64,000 bases of DNA from the NCBI GenBank assembly GCA_020725025.1, contig DYFV01000006.1, forward strand, positions 1-64,000. The letters are read 5' to 3'. Shown here in pieces: positions 44,530-52,146 of this stretch. The notes below the pieces were generated by a model. The model saw only the letters and a program-made list of their open reading frames with translations. It had not been told where the DNA came from and ran no database searches. Numbering within the stretch: position 1 is the stretch's first letter; each line of letters begins with the position of its first letter. Position numbers and translations under genes: made by a program. This stretch comes from Azoarcus sp. (GTDB taxonomy: Bacteria; Pseudomonadota; Gammaproteobacteria; Burkholderiales; Rhodocyclaceae).

Positions 44530-45345
44530 ATGGCAACCGGCATGCGGATTCCACACGTGTTCAGCCGCCGCTTCCTGTGGGCGGGCTATCTCATCGGGCT
44601 CGCGCTGGGGGGCTTCTTCGACGGCATCGTCCTCCACCAGCTCCTGCAGTGGCATCACCTGCTTAGCGGCCTGGAGACCGAGGCGGCACGCGACCTGCGC
44701 TTCCAGATCGTCGCCGACGGCGTCTTCCATGCGGCGATGTACGCGGTCGCGGCGGTGGGCCTGTGGATGCTCTACCGTTCGCGCAAGGAGTTCACCGACG
44801 GCCGCGCCGATCGCAACCTGCTCGCCGACGTACTGATCGGCTTCGGTGCCTGGCACGTGATCGACGCGGTGCTCGACCACTGGGTGCTCGGCATCCACCG
44901 CATCCGCATGGACGTGGCGAACCCGCTCGTCTGGGACATCGGCTGGCTGGTGCTCTTCGGCCTGCCGCCGCTCATCGCCGGGCTGCTGATGAAGCGCCGC
45001 TATCCACGCGCCACCCAGCTCCGGGAGCGCCGCACGGCGGGGTCCGGGCTGGCCCTGTCGCTCGCCGCGCTGGTGCTCGCGGCGGGCTGGGCGGGCAGCC
45101 AGCCACCGCGCGGCGGCGGCGAGGAGACCGTCACCGTGGTGCTGCGACCCGACGTGCGGCCGGGCGAGTTTCTTGCCGCCCTCGCCGGTGACGACGCGCG
45201 GGTGCTGTGGAGCGATCGCCGCGGCGGGGTGTGGGTCCTCGCGCCGGGCGAGGACGGCTCGCGCCTGCGCTTCTACCGGCACGGCGCGCTCTTCGTGAGC
45301 GGCGCGGTGCTTCCGGCCGGCTGTTCGGCCTGGCTCGAAACCTGA
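44530..45345 (+). CDS. DUF2243 membrane protein
   Basis: A 271-residue inner-membrane protein. The DUF2243 core is visible in LWAGYLIGLALGGFFDGIVL, HQLLQWHHLLSGLET, DGVFHAAMYAVAAVGLWML and LIGFGAWHVIDAVLDHWVLG. IHRIRMDVANPLVWDIGWLV completes it. Several His residues in or near helices (HQLLQWHH, WHVIDAVLDHW) suggest metal or quinol contacts, which is inference. A C-terminal soluble tail after a last helix (ETVTVVLRPDVRPGEFLAAL) is extra. DUF2243 genes are often found near CtaG-type assembly genes and accessory cytochrome oxidases, and both kinds occur later in this window. Confidence 0.87.
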   Translation: MATGMRIPHVFSRRFLWAGYLIGLALGGFFDGIVLHQLLQWHHLLSGLETEAARDLRFQIVADGVFHAAMYAVAAVGLWMLYRSRKEFTDGRADRNLLADVLIGFGAWHVIDAVLDHWVLGIHRIRMDVANPLVWDIGWLVLFGLPPLIAGLLMKRRYPRATQLRERRTAGSGLALSLAALVLAAGWAGSQPPRGGGEETVTVVLRPDVRPGEFLAALAGDDARVLWSDRRGGVWVLAPGEDGSRLRFYRHGALFVSGAVLPAGCSAWLET

Positions 45346-45360
45346 CTGGAGGGATGTCCC

Positions 45361-46494
45361 GTGCAAGCCATGTCTCAGCTGATCGCCTGCCTGATCGTCC
45401 TCGGCCCCGTTCTCGCCGTACAGCCCGGCTGCGCCGCCGACAACGGACGCGATCGGTCGGTCCGGATCGATACCGTGGCCGAGGGACTGGTGCACCCCTG
45501 GGGCCTCGCCTTCCTGCCCGACGGGCGCATGCTGGTGACCGAGCGCCCGGGACGCCTGCGCATCGTCTCGCCCGAGGGGGCACTCTCGGAGCCGCTGGCG
45601 GGCGTGCCCGAGGTCTTCGCGCAGGACCAGGGCGGACTGCTCGACGTGGCGCTCGACCCCGACTTCGTCACGAACCGGCTGGTCTATCTCTCGTACGCGG
45701 AGCCGGGGCCCGGCGGTGCTTCGACGGCGGTGGCGCGGGGCCGGCTGGAGGGAAACGCGCTCGCCGACGTGCGCGTGATCTTCCGGCAGGAGCCCAAGGT
45801 CGAGGGCGGCAACCACTTCGGATCGCGGCTCGTCTTCGCGCCCGACGGCAAGCTCTTCGTCACCCTGGGCGAGCGCTTCAAGTTCGAGCCGGCCCAGGAT
45901 CTCTCCAACCACCTGGGCACCATCGTGCGCATCGACCCGGACGGCTCGGTGCCGCAGGACAATCCCTTCGTCGGCCGCCAGGATGCGAAGCCCGAGATCT
46001 GGTCCTACGGCCACCGCAACATCCAGGCGGCGGCGATCCACCCGGAGACCGGCGCCTTGTGGGAGGTCGAGCACGGTCCTCGCGGCGGCGACGAGCTCAA
46101 CATCGCCGAGGCCGGGCGCAACTACGGCTGGCCGCTGGTGAGCTGGGGCCGGCACTACACCGGCGGCGACATCCCGGACCCGCCCACCCGCCCGGATCTC
46201 GCCCAGTCCATCCTGCAGTGGACGCCGGTCATCGCCCCCTCGGGCATGAGCTTCTACACCGGGAAGCTTTTCGCCGACTGGCGGGGCGAGCTGCTGGTGG
46301 GGAGCCTGGTCGACGAGGCGGTCGTGCGCATCGCCCAGGACGGCAGCTCGGCCCGGGAGAAGGCGCGCGTTCCCATCGGTGCGCGGGTGCGCGACGTGGT
46401 GCAGGGGCCCGAGGGCGCCATCTACGTCCTGACCGACGAGGACGACGGCAGGCTTCTGAAGCTCACGCCGCAGCCGGACGGCAGCCCGTCCTGA
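45361..46494 (+). CDS. PQQ-type sugar dehydrogenase (glucose/sorbosone dehydrogenase fold)
   Basis: A secreted six-bladed beta-propeller oxidoreductase of the soluble aldose dehydrogenase family, which uses PQQ to oxidise sugars in the periplasm. A signal peptide (LIACLIVLGPVLAVQPGCA) is followed by LVHPWGLAFLPDGRMLVTER, GGNHFGSRLVFAPDGKLFV, HRNIQAAAIHPETGALWEVE and HGPRGGDELNIAEAGRNYGW. APSGMSFYTGKLFADWRGEL follows; these hold the PQQ- and Ca-binding positions. The GTG at 45361 has GGAGGG seven bases upstream; the ATG at 45370 is an alternative. It is 15 nt after the DUF2243 gene and is probably cotranscribed with it. No PQQ synthesis genes are in the window. Confidence 0.92.
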   Translation: MQAMSQLIACLIVLGPVLAVQPGCAADNGRDRSVRIDTVAEGLVHPWGLAFLPDGRMLVTERPGRLRIVSPEGALSEPLAGVPEVFAQDQGGLLDVALDPDFVTNRLVYLSYAEPGPGGASTAVARGRLEGNALADVRVIFRQEPKVEGGNHFGSRLVFAPDGKLFVTLGERFKFEPAQDLSNHLGTIVRIDPDGSVPQDNPFVGRQDAKPEIWSYGHRNIQAAAIHPETGALWEVEHGPRGGDELNIAEAGRNYGWPLVSWGRHYTGGDIPDPPTRPDLAQSILQWTPVIAPSGMSFYTGKLFADWRGELLVGSLVDEAVVRIAQDGSSAREKARVPIGARVRDVVQGPEGAIYVLTDEDDGRLLKLTPQPDGSPS

Positions 46495-46559
46495 GTCGCA
46501 GCGGCCGCCCGGATCGCGGAGCGCAGCGTTCCACCCCTACCCACCAAGGAGACTCTCCC

Positions 46560-47072
46560 ATGCCCTGGCTCATTTCGGCCGCCGTCGCCGCCACCGTAGG
46601 CGGCGTTCACCTCGATCCGACCCTCCAGGTCGACGGCCGCACGCTCCATCTCATGAGCTGCGGCGTCCGTGACACGCTTTGGATCGATCACTACGCCGCC
46701 GGGCTCTATGTGCCGGCGGGCGCTTCCACGACCGCCGCGGCCGACGCCGACAAGGCCAAGGCGGTGCGGCTGAAGGTGATCGAGGTGCGCTACCTGCCCA
46801 AGAAGATCCCGGAGAAATGGCGCGGCGCACTGAAAAGCGAGCTCGAGCACGAGCCCATGGTGCAAGTGCGCGAGGCCTACGGGGCGCTGTCGAACGGCGA
46901 CGTGGTCACCTTCAGCTATATCCCCGGCGAAGGCGTGACCATGCGGGTCAACGGCGAGAAGGTGGTGCACACCTCGGGACACGGAGTGATCCAGGCCATC
47001 CTGGAAGCCTGGGCCGAGAAGGACCCGATCGCCGGCAAGCTGCACCGCCTGAAGCTCGAGCATCCGTGCTGA
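46560..47072 (+). CDS. Chalcone-isomerase-like secreted protein, copy 1
   Basis: The 170-residue protein fits the bacterial chalcone-isomerase-like fold, which in bacteria is usually a periplasmic protein of unknown ligand (fatty-acid-binding-like). A short hydrophobic leader (MPWLISAAVAATVGG) precedes LMSCGVRDTLWIDHYAAGLY, VIEVRYLPKKIPEKWRGAL, GALSNGDVVTFSYIPGEGVT and a C-terminal IQAILEAWAEKDPIAGKLH. GGAGA seven bases before the ATG supports the start. A paralogue lies at 49252-49860. It probably ends the transcript that begins at the DUF2243 gene. Confidence 0.82.
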   Translation: MPWLISAAVAATVGGVHLDPTLQVDGRTLHLMSCGVRDTLWIDHYAAGLYVPAGASTTAAADADKAKAVRLKVIEVRYLPKKIPEKWRGALKSELEHEPMVQVREAYGALSNGDVVTFSYIPGEGVTMRVNGEKVVHTSGHGVIQAILEAWAEKDPIAGKLHRLKLEHPC

Positions 47073-47112
47073 CCGGTCCGGGCCGACACGCGGGGATACG
47101 GGCCGCCGCGCG

Positions 47113-47817
47113 TCAGCGCGACTCGACGCGGTCGTCGAACACCGTGTAACGGGTCCCGTCCTCCGCCTGAGCGGCAAAGGCCTGCCCGCGCGCGGGCAGC
47201 CCGATGCCGAGCTCGGCGGGGCGGCACCGGAGGTGGCGGCGAAGGGCGTGCGCCTCGAGTGCGTAGGTCTGCTCGCCCACCCGGTAGTCGATCGGTTGCC
47301 CGGTCAGATTGCGCACTTCGAAACGGATTGCCGCACTCCTGGGGCGGCCGAAGAGCTGTACGCCGAAATGGCGCCCGCCCTCCCCCTGGGCGACGCCGAC
47401 GCCGACCTCGCGCAGCGCCGGGTCCAGCATGTTCTCACGATGCTCGGGGGATCCCTTCCAGCCTTCGACCAGCGCCCGGGCGAGCGCTTCGGCAGAATCG
47501 AAGCCCGCGGAGCGGTATTGGTAGCCGATGTTCTCGGCGACGATGCAAGGGTCGTAGCCTTCGGCCATGGCGCGCTCTGCCGGCCGGCGGCCGTCGGCGG
47601 CATGGCCGTACCGGCCGGTCTTCGCCATGTAGCCGGCGAACGCCCGAGCGGCCGCTGCCAGCGCCTCATTCCTGTCCACCGGCTCAAGCCCCTTTGCCTG
47701 ACGAAAGGCGTTGGTCTGCTCGACGATGTGCGGTTCGGCCTCGCTCGGGGCAAACGCAGCGGCCGGCTGCACGAGCAGGGTGATGCCGGCCAGCACGGCG
47801 CCCGCGCAATACCTCAC
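47113..47817 (-). CDS. CAP/SCP-domain secreted protein
   Basis: CAP (SCP/PR1-like) domain proteins are extracytoplasmic and in bacteria have unclear roles. The 234-residue product starts at a GTG (47817) that overlaps the upstream stop as GTGA, with GGAG six bases before it. The leader RYCAGAVLAGITLLVQPAAAFA is a signal peptide. The CAP core is HIVEQTNAFRQAKGLEPVDR, RYGHAADGRRPAERAMAEGY, VAENIGYQY and WKGSPEHRENMLDPALREVG with H-E pairs. An extra C-terminal beta domain of about 70 residues follows. A longer start at 47868 would overlap the preceding gene by 55 nt and spoil the signal peptide. Confidence 0.87.
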   Translation of the reverse strand: MRYCAGAVLAGITLLVQPAAAFAPSEAEPHIVEQTNAFRQAKGLEPVDRNEALAAAARAFAGYMAKTGRYGHAADGRRPAERAMAEGYDPCIVAENIGYQYRSAGFDSAEALARALVEGWKGSPEHRENMLDPALREVGVGVAQGEGGRHFGVQLFGRPRSAAIRFEVRNLTGQPIDYRVGEQTYALEAHALRRHLRCRPAELGIGLPARGQAFAAQAEDGTRYTVFDDRVESR

Positions 47818-48212
47818 CGGCCGTCTCCGGCGCGCGCGGGCGGCTGGGTCGGGCCGTTGCTTACGCACAGGATGTCGAAGAAGCGCACCTTGCGATGAAA
47901 GTCGATCTCGTCAAGATCGGGTATCCGTGTGCCACCCGGCAGCACGAGGCTCGGCACGCCTTCGCCCTCCCCCGGATAGCCGCGCAGGCGGGCCTCAGCG
48001 CCCACCACCAGGCTCTTCGCCCCCCGGATCAGTCGCGGTTCGTGGCTGGGGCCGGTATAAGTCGTGACCGGCGGACGGTATTGGGTCCGACCGTAGGCAT
48101 TGACCCAGCAGCCCCATGCGTTTTCCGGTGGCGAGCGCCGGAAGGCCTCCAGCGGCACCGGCTGAGTGCAGGCCCATGCGAGGCTCGCTGCCGCAAGCGC
48201 GGCCGCCCTCAT
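47814..48212 (-). CDS. Small secreted protein of unknown function
   Basis: A 132-residue product I do not recognise. The N-terminus (MRAAALAAASLAWACTQP) looks like a signal peptide. It may be a lipoprotein signal with C15, but Trp two residues before the Cys breaks the usual lipobox. The body has no motif I know (WGCWVNAYGRTQYRPPVTTY, LVLPGGTRIPDLDEIDFHRK, VRFFDILCVSNG). GGGAGG is four bases before the ATG, giving real support. It is 41 nt after SYLF copy 2 and overlaps the CAP gene by four bases, so the three form one operon. Confidence 0.68.
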   Translation of the reverse strand: MRAAALAAASLAWACTQPVPLEAFRRSPPENAWGCWVNAYGRTQYRPPVTTYTGPSHEPRLIRGAKSLVVGAEARLRGYPGEGEGVPSLVLPGGTRIPDLDEIDFHRKVRFFDILCVSNGPTQPPARAGDGR

Positions 48213-48253
48213 GGCGCCTCCCGTTCGCTGCCGGCCGGGCATGCGCGCGCCGC

Positions 48254-49006
48254 TCAAGTCTTCGGCGGCAGCGTCCTCTGCAGGACGGTGGCGCGCGGGC
48301 TCCTCACCTTGCCGCTGAGGATGGCTTCGGGGTTGGCCTTCGGGGCCTTGTAGAAGGCCCGATTCTCCTCGTCGTCCCAGGTGATGTCGCTGATGCCCAC
48401 CGTGGCGCCGGCGAACAGGCCCTCGGTGTCCGACCAGGCGATCACGTCGCCGCCCTTGCCCGCCGCCGCCTGCCCGAGCGCCGAGTAGTCGATGATGGTG
48501 AAACCGGCGTCGGCGGTCAGGGAGAAGGTACTGTCGCCCTTGAACGCGTTCACCGACTTCTCGTTCATGAGCAGGAAGGCGACCGCTCCGGCCTCCACGC
48601 CGGCCTGGGCGCCGACGCTGATCGCCGCCAGGTTGTAGAAGACGGGGTCGCTCCACTTCTTGCCGTCCAGCCGCGCGACCAGCAATCCCTCGCCCCCGCG
48701 CCCGCCGACCACGAAGGCCGCGCGAGCGTAGTCCGGCACGATCAGGAGGCCTTGGGCGCGCCGCATCAGGGCGAGCAACTCCGGATCGGACTTCATCTGC
48801 TCCACCACGGTGGCCGCGTCCTTCACCAGCTCGCGCGCATCGGCCCGCTGCTCCCGGGCCTCCTGGCCGACCGCTGCCGCCGGCCTGTCCTTCTCGCCCG
48901 CAGTCATGTGCTGGTCGGCCGTGACCGAGGGCGCTAGTAACGCGAAGGCACCCGTCACGAGCGGCACGGCGACGAGGGGCATGATGCGATTGCGGGTGTG
49001 TCTCAT
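48254..49006 (-). CDS. SYLF (YSC84-like) domain secreted protein, copy 2
   Basis: This 250-residue paralogue of the protein at 28401-29114 has a signal peptide (MPLVAVPLVTGAFALLAPSV) and a Glu/Ala/Arg-rich helix. The SYLF core follows: MRRAQGLLIVPDYARAAFVV, GGRGGEGLLVARLDGKKWSD, PVFYNLAAISVGAQAGVEAG and FKGDSTFSLTADAGFTIID. Copies 1 and 2 share the order and spacing of these blocks. It heads the operon SYLF-unknown-CAP. A sigma-54-like site ends 37 nt before the ATG, with GGAG close to the start codon. Confidence 0.87.
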   Translation of the reverse strand: MRHTRNRIMPLVAVPLVTGAFALLAPSVTADQHMTAGEKDRPAAAVGQEAREQRADARELVKDAATVVEQMKSDPELLALMRRAQGLLIVPDYARAAFVVGGRGGEGLLVARLDGKKWSDPVFYNLAAISVGAQAGVEAGAVAFLLMNEKSVNAFKGDSTFSLTADAGFTIIDYSALGQAAAGKGGDVIAWSDTEGLFAGATVGISDITWDDEENRAFYKAPKANPEAILSGKVRSPRATVLQRTLPPKT

Positions 49007-49043
49007 GATGCAGGTCTCCTGCGGGTTGAACGCCTTCGTTCCC

Positions 49044-49057
49044 GCAAGTCATGTTCC
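49044..49057 (-). promoter_or_regulatory. Putative sigma-54 promoter of SYLF copy 2 operon
   Basis: On the minus strand GGAACATGACTTGC fits GG-N8-TTGC and ends 37 nt before the SYLF start codon. The opposing site at 49105 is 47 nt away. Confidence 0.55.
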
Positions 49058-49104
49058 TGCAGGAGCGATCCCGACGATGAGGGCGACGTGCCGGCCGAGC
49101 CGCG

Positions 49105-49118
49105 GGAACGTGCGTTGC
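49105..49118 (+). promoter_or_regulatory. Putative sigma-54 promoter of chalcone-isomerase-like copy 2
   Basis: GGAACGTGCGTTGC fits the -24/-12 pattern on the plus strand. It ends 133 nt before the next start codon. The gap between this and the divergent site equals that of the 29959/30020 pair. Confidence 0.5.
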
Positions 49119-49251
49119 GAGCCCCGTAGCTCGGGCGCCTGCCCACCGCCGCCACGCCGGACTCGTGTTGGCAGCCCTCCGCCGCTCCGGCCGGGTGCGA
49201 GTGACGGGTCGGACGGATCGGGAGGCACGCCCGGACCGGGAGGGGGAGCGC

Positions 49252-49860
49252 ATGAGGACCGTGTTGGGTGGTGTAGCCGTGTTTGCGGCAGCGGTTTCGG
49301 CATTCGCCATGCCGGGCGCGATGCGGGTGGGCGGGCAGACGCTGGCCGCGGCGATATGCGGCGTGCGCGACACCTTGTGGATCGAGCATTACGCCGCGGT
49401 GCTCTACCTGCCCGGCAAGGCGTCCGCCGCCATCGAGCTGGCCGACCCGCAGCGCCCCAAGGCGCTGCGCATGCGGATCATGGACCCGCGGCTGATGCCT
49501 CGGGAGATTCCATCGAAGTGGCACGATCCGCTGGCACGCCACCTGGATGCGGGAACGCTGTCGCGGGCTCAGCGGGCATACCGCACCCTGCGCCGGGGCG
49601 ATCGGCTCACCCTCGCCTATCGACCAGACGCGGGGGTCACGCTGCGCGTCAACCGGCGTCTGGTGGCGACCGCGCCCGGCCATGAGCTGATCGATGCGAT
49701 CCTCGAAACCTGGGCGGACGGCGAGCCGCTGCCCACCAAGCTCCGGCAGGTGCTCGCACGCAACCCTTGCACTACTCCGGCGGTACCGGAAAAGACCGGC
49801 GTGGCCGGTCCCTACAACGAAGCGGGTACGGCGTTTGCACGCGTCATGGGCCCTTCATGA
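49252..49860 (+). CDS. Chalcone-isomerase-like secreted protein, copy 2
   Basis: The 202-residue product parallels the protein at 46560-47072. It shares CGVRDTLWIEHYAAVLYLPG, RIMDPRLMPREIPSKWHDPL, RRGDRLTLAYRPDAGVTLRV and a terminal IDAILETWADGEPLPTKLRQ. A signal peptide (MRTVLGGVAVFAAAVSAFA) leads it. GGAGG and further G-rich sequence precede the ATG at 49252, and a longer frame from 49165 is not supported. The C-terminal tail of about 30 residues is absent from copy 1. It is 24 nt before the BON gene and is probably cotranscribed. Confidence 0.82.
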   Translation: MRTVLGGVAVFAAAVSAFAMPGAMRVGGQTLAAAICGVRDTLWIEHYAAVLYLPGKASAAIELADPQRPKALRMRIMDPRLMPREIPSKWHDPLARHLDAGTLSRAQRAYRTLRRGDRLTLAYRPDAGVTLRVNRRLVATAPGHELIDAILETWADGEPLPTKLRQVLARNPCTTPAVPEKTGVAGPYNEAGTAFARVMGPS

Positions 49861-49884
49861 CCGATCCCTCGAAAGGAGGTACGC

Positions 49885-50232
49885 ATGCACTTCGCCAGGA
49901 TCATCGCCGTGGCCTTGGCCGCGCTCTTGCCCATGTCCTACCTCGCGGGCTGCGCGCCCACGCAGACCCACCGCGCCACCGGCCAGGTGATCGACGACTC
50001 GGCGATCACCGCCCGAGTGAAGACCGCCCTGATCAAGGAGGCGGGTCTCGGCGACACGACCGCCATCAACGTCGACACCTATCGAGGCGTGGTCCAGCTT
50101 TCGGGCTTTGTCGAGTCGGCGGTCCTCAAGCAGCGCGCGGAACAGATCGCGCGCGGCGTGCAAGGCGTGGAATCGGTGGACAACGCCCTGCGGATCGCCC
50201 CGCCGCCCACGGGCGGCACGAGCGCACGCTGA
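49885..50232 (+). CDS. BON-domain lipoprotein (OsmY/DolP-like)
   Basis: BON domains bind phospholipids and stabilise the envelope under osmotic stress. The 115-residue product has lipobox LAGC (C23) and a single BON domain: DSAITARVKTALIKEAGLGD, INVDTYRGVVQLSGFVESA, then RAEQIARGVQGVESVDNALR. AAAGGAGG lies six bases before the ATG, an optimal ribosome site. It is the second gene after the sigma-54-like site at 49105. Confidence 0.92.
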   Translation: MHFARIIAVALAALLPMSYLAGCAPTQTHRATGQVIDDSAITARVKTALIKEAGLGDTTAINVDTYRGVVQLSGFVESAVLKQRAEQIARGVQGVESVDNALRIAPPPTGGTSAR

Positions 50233-50338
50233 AGCGCCCACGAGCTGTCCCGCGCCACGCCGCCCGCCGACAGCGGCGCGGGAGCTTTCTCCTCCCTCGG
50301 CTTGGCGGATCACGCGCGAAAGACGGGGAAGCGAGAAC

Positions 50339-50354
50339 TTACAAGCGCTTGTAA
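50339..50354. promoter_or_regulatory. 16-base perfect palindrome, candidate operator or activator site
   Basis: TTACAAGCGCTTGTAA is a perfect inverted repeat in non-coding DNA. Its centre lies about 97 bases before the likely start point of the sigma-54-like promoter at 50419, the usual distance for an enhancer-binding protein site. I found no second copy upstream of the other sites. Confidence 0.45.
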
Positions 50355-50418
50355 TTCGTTCACGAGCCGTTGCGTGTCATCGCGGGCTCGATCCGGAAGA
50401 GCTTGCGACCCCCTGGGC

Positions 50419-50432
50419 GGCTTGCTTCTTGC
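50419..50432 (+). promoter_or_regulatory. Putative sigma-54 promoter before a small membrane protein gene
   Basis: GGCTTGCTTCTTGC followed by T fits GG-N8-TTGC. It ends 201 nt before the next start codon, so the leader would be long; lower confidence than the closely spaced sites. Confidence 0.4.
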
Positions 50433-50633
50433 TGCCGAGGGGCCGGGGAATCCGGTTCAGCACCTGCGCCAGCCACGACGACGAGAATCCGGTCTGCCGC
50501 ACCCGTCCCCCTGCCTGGCGAAAGCCCGCGATCCCCCGATCCCGGCGACATGGCGTCTCCGCCAATCCGTCGCGTACGTCCGGGACCACACCACGGCCGC
50601 GATGCCATGCCCGACCATCAGGAGTCGACAATC

Positions 50634-50990
50634 ATGACCACGCTCGCAAGGCGCACCCACATCGTCTCCCTCGCCGTCCCGCCCATCGTCTGGCTCGCCT
50701 ACTTCGTCCTGAGCTATCTCGTCGTCGCGCTCGGCTGCAGCCTGCCGGCCAGCGAAGCGACCTTGCGCGGCGCGCTCGCCGTCATCGCAGGCGCGAGTCT
50801 GATCGTGATCTTCTCGGCAGGTGCCGAATCCTTGAAGTCCTGGCGCAGCGCGCGCCAAGAGAGAAATGCCGGCGATCGCCAGCACCGCACCTCACTGGCA
50901 CTGCTCGCCCTGCTCCTGTGCGGACTGGCGCTGCTCGGCACCGTTTGGGGCGGCCTGAACCTCTTCATGCTTGCGCCGTGCCAGGGATGA
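50634..50990 (+). CDS. Small integral membrane protein of unknown function
   Basis: A 118-residue protein with about three membrane helices: IVSLAVPPIVWLAYFVLSYL with VVALGCSL, ALAVIAGASLIVIFSAGAES, and ALLALLLCGLALLGTVWGGL. A basic loop (SWRSARQERNAGDRQHRT) separates the last two. I do not recognise the family with certainty. Similar small membrane proteins occur beside accessory cytochrome oxidase genes, and CtaG follows two genes later. AGGAG nine bases before the ATG at 50634 supports the start, against longer upstream frames. Confidence 0.65.
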   Translation: MTTLARRTHIVSLAVPPIVWLAYFVLSYLVVALGCSLPASEATLRGALAVIAGASLIVIFSAGAESLKSWRSARQERNAGDRQHRTSLALLALLLCGLALLGTVWGGLNLFMLAPCQG

Positions 50991-51102
50991 CTCGTCCCTT
51001 CCCGCCCGATCCGTTCCGTCCTGGCCCCGGGGCCCCAGCCGTTCGGCGTGCTCCGGCAGGCTCCAGGACGGTCCGGGGTCGCGCACGTCCGGCTACGATG
51101 CG

Positions 51103-52146
51103 ATGACGACAGTCACGGATGCCGCAGCCTTCGTCCGTCGCACCCTGGTCGTGCTGGGACTGATCGCGCTCGCGCTGCTCCTGTGGCGTGTTGCCTATGC
51201 CCTGCTGCTCGCCTTCGGCGGGGTGCTCCTGGCGGTGCTGCTGCGCGGCCTCGCGCGCAAGGTGCGCGACTGGACGCCGCTGGGCATCGGCTGGTCGATG
51301 GCGGTGGTGGGCGTGGCGCTGGTGGGACTGATCGTGCTCGTGGCCGCCCTGCTGGGACCGTCGGTCTCCGCCCAGCTCGGCGAGTTGGGGGACACGCTGA
51401 CCCAGGGAATGAGCAAGGTGCGCGATTACCTCCAGGAGCGGCCATGGGGCCAGGAGCTCCTGAGCGGCATGACCCAGGGCGCCCCGCAGGGCAGCGACCT
51501 GCTGCGCGCCGCGGCGACGGTCTTCGCGAGTGCCCTCGACGCGGTCCTCGCGCTCGTGCTGGTGATCTTCGCCGGCATCTATTTCGCGGCTGCACCGGCG
51601 GTCTACAGCGACGGGCTGGTCCGCCTGCTGCCCAAAGGGCGCCAGGCGCGCGCGAAAGAGGTGCTGGACGCCACCGGCAAGGCCCTCTGGCTGTGGCTCC
51701 TGGGCCAATTCGTGATCATGGTCATCGTGGGCGTGCTCACCGCCGTCGGCCTCCTCATCGTGGGCGTGCCGCTCGCCCTGGCGCTCGGCTTCGTCGCCGG
51801 TCTGCTGGAGTTCATCCCCTTCATCGGCCCGATCGTGGCGGCCGTTCCGATCATCCTGGTCGCGCTCACCGCAGATCCCCAGACCGCGCTCTACGCCGCG
51901 CTGGTCATCCTTGCGATCCAGCAGGTCGAGAGCCATCTGCTCGCGCCCATCGTCCAGCGCAAGGCCGTCACCCTGCCGCCGGTGCTGGTGCTGGTAGGGA
52001 CCATCGCGCTTACCCTGCTGTTCGGCCCGATCGGAGCGGTGTTCGCCACGCCGCTGCTGGTGGTGGTGCTCGTCGTCGTGGAGATGCTGTACATGGAAGA
52101 CACCCTGGGGCAGCGCGTCGACGTACCCGGGAGCCGGAACGCATGA
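51103..52146 (+). CDS. AI-2E family (TqsA/PerM-type) membrane permease
   Basis: A 347-residue inner-membrane protein of the AI-2E/UPF0118 family, whose members export small molecules or act in Na+/H+ exchange. Membrane segments include LVVLGLIALALLLWRVAYAL, MAVVGVALVGLIVLVAALLG and ALDAVLALVLVIFAGIYFAA. The conserved block is FVAGLLEFIPFIGPIVAAVP with VESHLLAPIVQRKAVTLPPV downstream. The ATG at 51103 begins MTTVTDAAAFVRRTLVV; upstream extension is low-complexity. It overlaps the CtaG-type gene by four bases (ATGA). Confidence 0.9.
   Translation: MTTVTDAAAFVRRTLVVLGLIALALLLWRVAYALLLAFGGVLLAVLLRGLARKVRDWTPLGIGWSMAVVGVALVGLIVLVAALLGPSVSAQLGELGDTLTQGMSKVRDYLQERPWGQELLSGMTQGAPQGSDLLRAAATVFASALDAVLALVLVIFAGIYFAAAPAVYSDGLVRLLPKGRQARAKEVLDATGKALWLWLLGQFVIMVIVGVLTAVGLLIVGVPLALALGFVAGLLEFIPFIGPIVAAVPIILVALTADPQTALYAALVILAIQQVESHLLAPIVQRKAVTLPPVLVLVGTIALTLLFGPIGAVFATPLLVVVLVVVEMLYMEDTLGQRVDVPGSRNA

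Larger units (their letters stand above)
50233..50633. other. 401-nt intergenic region
   Basis: No convincing gene lies here; short frames on both strands lack ribosome sites or family patterns. It contains a 16-base perfect palindrome at 50339-50354 and a sigma-54-like element at 50419-50432, annotated separately. I see no terminator with a T-run. Confidence 0.55.

Noticed and set aside
47818-47868. Longer start for the CAP-domain gene at 47868
   Set aside because: It would overlap the preceding gene by 55 nt and place a basic tail before the signal peptide; the GTG at 47817 has a GTGA overlap and a ribosome site.
50302-50637. Short frames in the 401-nt gap
   Set aside because: No ribosome site, no signal or fold pattern, and frames on both strands are equally open.
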